From the NCBI GenBank assembly GCA_002803225.1, contig NXFV01001128.1, positions 39,495-103,494 of the forward strand: 64,000 bases of DNA. The letters are read 5' to 3'. The notes below the pieces were generated by a model that had not been told where the DNA came from, made no database searches, and saw only the letters and a list, made by a program, of their open reading frames with translations. Made by a program: the position numbers and the translations under genes. Shown here piece after piece: positions 60,855 through 64,000 of this stretch (position 1 is its first letter; each line of letters opens with the position of its first letter). Source of the stretch: Gamarada debralockiae (lineage: Eukaryota; Ascomycota; Leotiomycetes; Helotiales; Hyphodiscaceae).

Positions 60855-61754
60855 CTACCACTTGTTGTCAAGGAAGTCATTGACCTGTTTCGCAAAGAGC
60901 TCCGCATACTGAAACAAGAACCCATGTCCCGCATCCGGATACGTAATCAAGAACGCATTCGGGATCTTCTGCGACAAGTGGAAGCTATTGATGGTCGGCA
61001 CCATGATATCCTCATATCCGTTGGCCACCAGGGTCGGGACCTTGATCTCTCCAAGACGATCATAACTGCCCTCCTTCGCATTCGCGATATCCCCTGCCTT
61101 CGTAAGTGCTTCCACCAAAGCTGTAATTCCCGCACCACCATCCGCCATGCCTTCGGAGACATAACCCACTCTTTCTTCCCCGGATGTCTCCTTCGTACGT
61201 TCGTGGATCCTATTCCACCACGCCTTTCCAGCTGCCTGAGAAGTCTCGCTCGGCTTGAAGAACAAATTGAGGAAATTCTGCACCGTGGGCACAGAACCGC
61301 CAGCATTCTGCATAACGAACTCCTCCTGCATACTGGGCACAATATCCTTCCCGGCCGTCGCAGATGTCCCTGCAAGCACCAACTTCCTCACCAAACCCTT
61401 CGGTCCATTCAACTCCACTAGCGGGGCAATCATACCTCCCAGACTAAATCCCAAGATATCAACTTCGTTGATGTTCAAGAGGGAGAGGAACTCGATGACG
61501 TGCGCGGCCATAGCGGGGATGTTATTGTCTACGCTCCCAGTGGAATGGCCAATGCCGACGTTGTCGAAGAGGATTACGGGTCGGGCGGCGGAAAAGTAAT
61601 GGATCAGGAGGGGATCCCAGTGGTCGATTGTGCCGCGGAAGTGGTGTAGGAAGAGGAGGGGGACGCCAGTGGAGCGACCAAGACGGCGATAGGCGAGCTT
61701 GCTGCCATCAGCTGCAGTGACGAACTGCGTCTTTGCTGTTTGAACGGTTGACAT
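60855..61754 (-). CDS. Alpha/beta hydrolase, 299 aa
   Basis: Single-exon alpha/beta-hydrolase-fold protein with no signal peptide. Near the N-terminus it has PLLFLHHFRGTIDHWDP, where HHFRG occupies the oxyanion-hole position (usually HGxxG). The nucleophile elbow is GFSLGG (Ser about 103). A late Asp in VANGYEDIMVP (about 248) and the catalytic His in YPDAGHGFLF (about 277) complete the triad. Layout and length resemble small fungal and bacterial esterases or epoxide-hydrolase-like proteins that act on small substrates; the substrate is unknown. A TATA-like box lies about 90 bp upstream. It faces the GST gene, which might suggest a shared detoxification role (inference only). Confidence 0.92.
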   Translation of the reverse strand: MSTVQTAKTQFVTAADGSKLAYRRLGRSTGVPLLFLHHFRGTIDHWDPLLIHYFSAARPVILFDNVGIGHSTGSVDNNIPAMAAHVIEFLSLLNINEVDILGFSLGGMIAPLVELNGPKGLVRKLVLAGTSATAGKDIVPSMQEEFVMQNAGGSVPTVQNFLNLFFKPSETSQAAGKAWWNRIHERTKETSGEERVGYVSEGMADGGAGITALVEALTKAGDIANAKEGSYDRLGEIKVPTLVANGYEDIMVPTINSFHLSQKIPNAFLITYPDAGHGFLFQYAELFAKQVNDFLDNKW

Positions 61755-63255
61755 TGTGGTTTTGGAATATGGAAGACTTGAGTCAAACTTCGGCAGGTGA
61801 CGATTTGTTGGTTATCAAAACTGGGGACAAGTGTTCCATGTCTCTTTATATGCCTCTCGAATCTCACTAGAGAAATCTCGAATTTGGTAAGCACATGGCT
61901 TTTGCATTTCCAATGACAGTTTACCAAGCCGTCAGGTCAGCTTAGACGTCAATGCTGATGCGCAAAGTCCCACCATTTTGTGGCATTTTAATATTGTCAT
62001 GTATAGCAGTGTCTTCAAGCTGAAAGCCTCATGCGGAGATCATGATGGGGATGATTAGGTGAATCCCGGCATAGCCCCTGGAATCACTAATCAAGCAATG
62101 AAAGTCAGCCCGATTCCAAGCTTAAGCGTTTCCCCTTTTGGTATACTTGGTGAGATTTCTGCTTACAGCCCGAAAGATTTGAGAATTATTGTATAAAGAT
62201 AGATTTCAAATACCAACGAAGTTGGGGAAGACTCGTGGGCGAGAAATGCAGCCGAGGCTTCGATGAGTAAACACATGTAGAAAGGGCATACATGGTAGGC
62301 TTCTCATGATTCTCACCAAATTCCGCTATTTCTCAAAAAAGATGACACCATTCTAAAAAACTACTTCATTTCATGTAATTCTTCCAGTAAAGTTCGAAAT
62401 CGGCTTCAGTTCCGAACACTCAATGGATTCATTTTTGACCCACAAACTAGTACTAGAAAAGCTAGCTCAACTCCACGTAGTAGACCCCTGCATTCGCTTG
62501 TTCTGGACGTCACGCGGAAATTGTGGACTTCTGCCTGAGGATTACCAAAAGTCGGCAGATAAACTTGCTGGCTTAATGAATTGAGAGCCCTAGCACGTCC
62601 TTGATTGTGTCATCCACTTTGTACTTTTTCCGCAATGACAGTGGTGCAGTCGCTTGCAAAACCGGCTTCCCTTCCGGCGCACTGGGAATTTTGCCGACTC
62701 TAGTACCGTGCTAACCAACAGTAGTTCGGCCTCCCTGCAAATATGCCTTCTACAGGCTTCTAGACTAAGCCTTGTAATATTTAGATGAATATATTCATTG
62801 AATTCGTAATCAAGAGCGATGGAAAGAGACGAAAGAACTGGACCGCGCAGGCAATGGAGACGGAGAAGTGGGTACTGTGGGTTTTATAATAATGCTTGTC
62901 GCTTTGTTACCTGAGTATTTACTAGAATGCCTTGATACCCTAACACGTACTGCCGTTTTAGGTGACTAATGACTCTAATGATTAATTGGAACAGGGATTA
63001 ATACAAACTGCTTTATATAAGTTACGAACTACTTTTACTATGGAGGGAGGAGAGGTCTCTGCCTTAGCGTATTTTTCAAAGCAATTATTACAAATCATAG
63101 AATCTCAAAGCAGCTATTATAAAGTAGGAATTTCAAAGCAGTAAATACAGAAGAGAAATTTCATAGTATTAGTTCAAAGGAAAAGCCCAACACTGTCAAG
63201 TTGTGCCTCGCCGAGTAGATAAAGGGACTCTCGAAGGAGGTGGGCGGGGTTTAGG
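61755..63255. other. 1.5-kb spacer, AT-rich toward its right end
   Basis: Hydrolase promoter at the left. From about 62740 to 63190 the DNA is AT-rich. Three degenerate units around a TCAAAGCA core occur at about 63077-63165. No complete gene or transposon end was recognised. Confidence 0.5.
61843..61852 (-). promoter_or_regulatory. TATA-like box of the alpha/beta hydrolase gene
   Basis: CATATAAAGA on the minus strand about 90 bp before the start codon at 61754. Confidence 0.4.
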
Positions 63256-63932
63256 CTAGGAGGGATACAGCTGCTCGGCTTCCTGGGACCATCCTTGGTC
63301 CCGGTAGATGCTTACTAGGCTATCGACCGTCTTTAGTGTATCAGGGTGCTTCGGTCCCAGCTTCTCCTCCCTCCCTTCTAGCGCCCGCTTATACAGCTGC
63401 TCGGCCTCTTGGTACCGTCCCTGGTCCTGGTACACGCTTGCTAGGCTATCGACCGACGTTAACGTGTCAGGGTGCTTTAATCCCAGCTTCTCCTCTTTCC
63501 CTTCTAGAGCCCGTCCGCACAGCTGCTCGGCCTCTTGATATCGTCCCTGGTCCCGGTAGACGATTGCTAGGTTTTGGACTGTCGTTAGCGTGTCAGGGTG
63601 CTTCGGTCCCAGCTTCTCCTCTTTCCCTTCTAGCGCTCGTCCGTACAGCTGCTCGGCCTCCTGGTACCGTCCCTGGTTCCAGTAGACGAGTGCTAGGCTT
63701 TGGACTGTCTCTAGTGTATCAGGGTGCTTTGGTCCCAGCTTTTCCTCCCTCCCTTCCAGTGCCCGTCCATACAGCTGCTCGGCCTCCTGGTACCGTCCCT
63801 GGTTCCAGTAGACGAGTGCTAAGCCATGGTTTGTCTCTAGCGTATCGGGGTGCTTCGGTCCTAGCTTTTCCTCCCTCCCTTCCAGTGCCCGTCCGTACAG
63901 CTGCTCGGCCTCCTGGTACCGTCCCTGGTTCC
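63256..63932 (-). repeat. Tandem 126-bp TPR-coding repeats
   Basis: The same CTGCTCGGCCTC segment recurs every 126 bp (ending at 63660, 63786 and 63912, and with slight changes to the left). Adjacent copies differ at few positions, including silent ones. Confidence 0.9.
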
Positions 63933-63969
63933 AGTTTATTGTTATGGGAACCCTGATACTGAAGTGCAT
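63256..63969 (-). CDS. TPR-repeat protein fragment (kinesin-light-chain/NLR-type repeats), 237 aa as read
   Basis: Array of 42-residue tetratricopeptide repeats: five copies of a unit with the core NQGRYQEAEQLYGRALEG followed by KHPDTLETV, then a sixth truncated after EAEQLYPS. This is the TPR_10/TPR_12 (kinesin light chain) type that forms the C-terminal sensor of many fungal NB-ARC or NACHT proteins (established for fungal NLRs). Only the repeats and a short unrelated start (MHFSIRVPITIN) are present in this frame; no nucleotide-binding domain lies in the window. Similarity to the repeat unit stops abruptly at about 63932, inside the first repeat. The gene may continue beyond the window through an intron, or may be a broken copy. 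The plus-strand frame over the repeats is a shadow. Confidence 0.75.
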   Translation of the reverse strand: MHFSIRVPITINWNQGRYQEAEQLYGRALEGREEKLGPKHPDTLETNHGLALVYWNQGRYQEAEQLYGRALEGREEKLGPKHPDTLETVQSLALVYWNQGRYQEAEQLYGRALEGKEEKLGPKHPDTLTTVQNLAIVYRDQGRYQEAEQLCGRALEGKEEKLGLKHPDTLTSVDSLASVYQDQGRYQEAEQLYKRALEGREEKLGPKHPDTLKTVDSLVSIYRDQGWSQEAEQLYPS

Positions 63970-64000
63970 AAGGCGCTAGTACAGAATAGGCTTTGTAAGC

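Noticed and set aside
63308..63956. Plus-strand frames across the TPR array, and a CRISPR-like look of regular repeats
   Set aside because: The repeats are coding TPR units of 126 bp without spacers; the plus-strand frames are shadows.

Overview
The window is nuclear DNA from a filamentous ascomycete (Pezizomycotina). The evidence is many short introns (mostly 46-100 bp) with GT..AG ends, Zn2Cys6 and HET-type genes, and housekeeping proteins with fungal-only architecture (BST1, KRE6/SKN1-type GH16, SRF1, RRG7, AVL9, DUF3716). The flavour of the proteins suggests Leotiomycetes (Botrytis/Sclerotinia relatives), but that is an impression, not something I could test. Gene models were built by hand from splice signals; every multi-exon model below closes in frame.

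Layout. 0-2.3 kb: the 3' end of an MCH1-like MFS transporter convergent with a short-chain dehydrogenase. 4.9-8.5 kb: GPI inositol-deacylase BST1. 9.7-10.2 kb: a decayed HET (heterokaryon incompatibility) gene. 10.5-14.4 kb: a secreted orphan protein and a membrane-anchored GH16 glucan-synthesis protein of the KRE6/SKN1 family. 16.8-19.5 kb: a tandem pair of DUF3716-type cysteine-motif proteins. 20.1-23.8 kb: a mitochondrial K+/H+-exchange-related protein divergent from SRF1, then a cupin. 24.5-27.1 kb: cullin 1. 29.7-38.4 kb: three signalling/energy genes on one strand, namely a group-III G-alpha, glycogen phosphorylase and the HOG1 MAP kinase. 39.8-42.1 kb: AVL9, with two N-terminal exons recovered here. 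42.7-43.4 kb: a second HET relic. 44.2-50.9 kb: a Zn2Cys6 regulator and a multi-KH RNA-binding protein. 52.2-57.9 kb: an R/E/Y-rich 881-residue protein divergent from a pyrimidine-nucleotidase-type HAD enzyme, then MED21 divergent from RRG7. 58.3 kb: a 71-residue Cys/His protein. 59.7-61.8 kb: a convergent GST / alpha-beta hydrolase pair. 63.3-64 kb: an array of near-identical 126-bp TPR repeats next to an AT-rich spacer.

Most genes are conserved single-copy core genes. The accessory signal is allorecognition-type material: two broken HET genes (one with a Trp-to-stop change, one with a frameshift explained by a 17-nt tandem duplication) and a high-identity TPR array of the kind found at the C-terminus of fungal NLR proteins. 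I found no tRNA or rRNA gene, CRISPR array or intact transposon.
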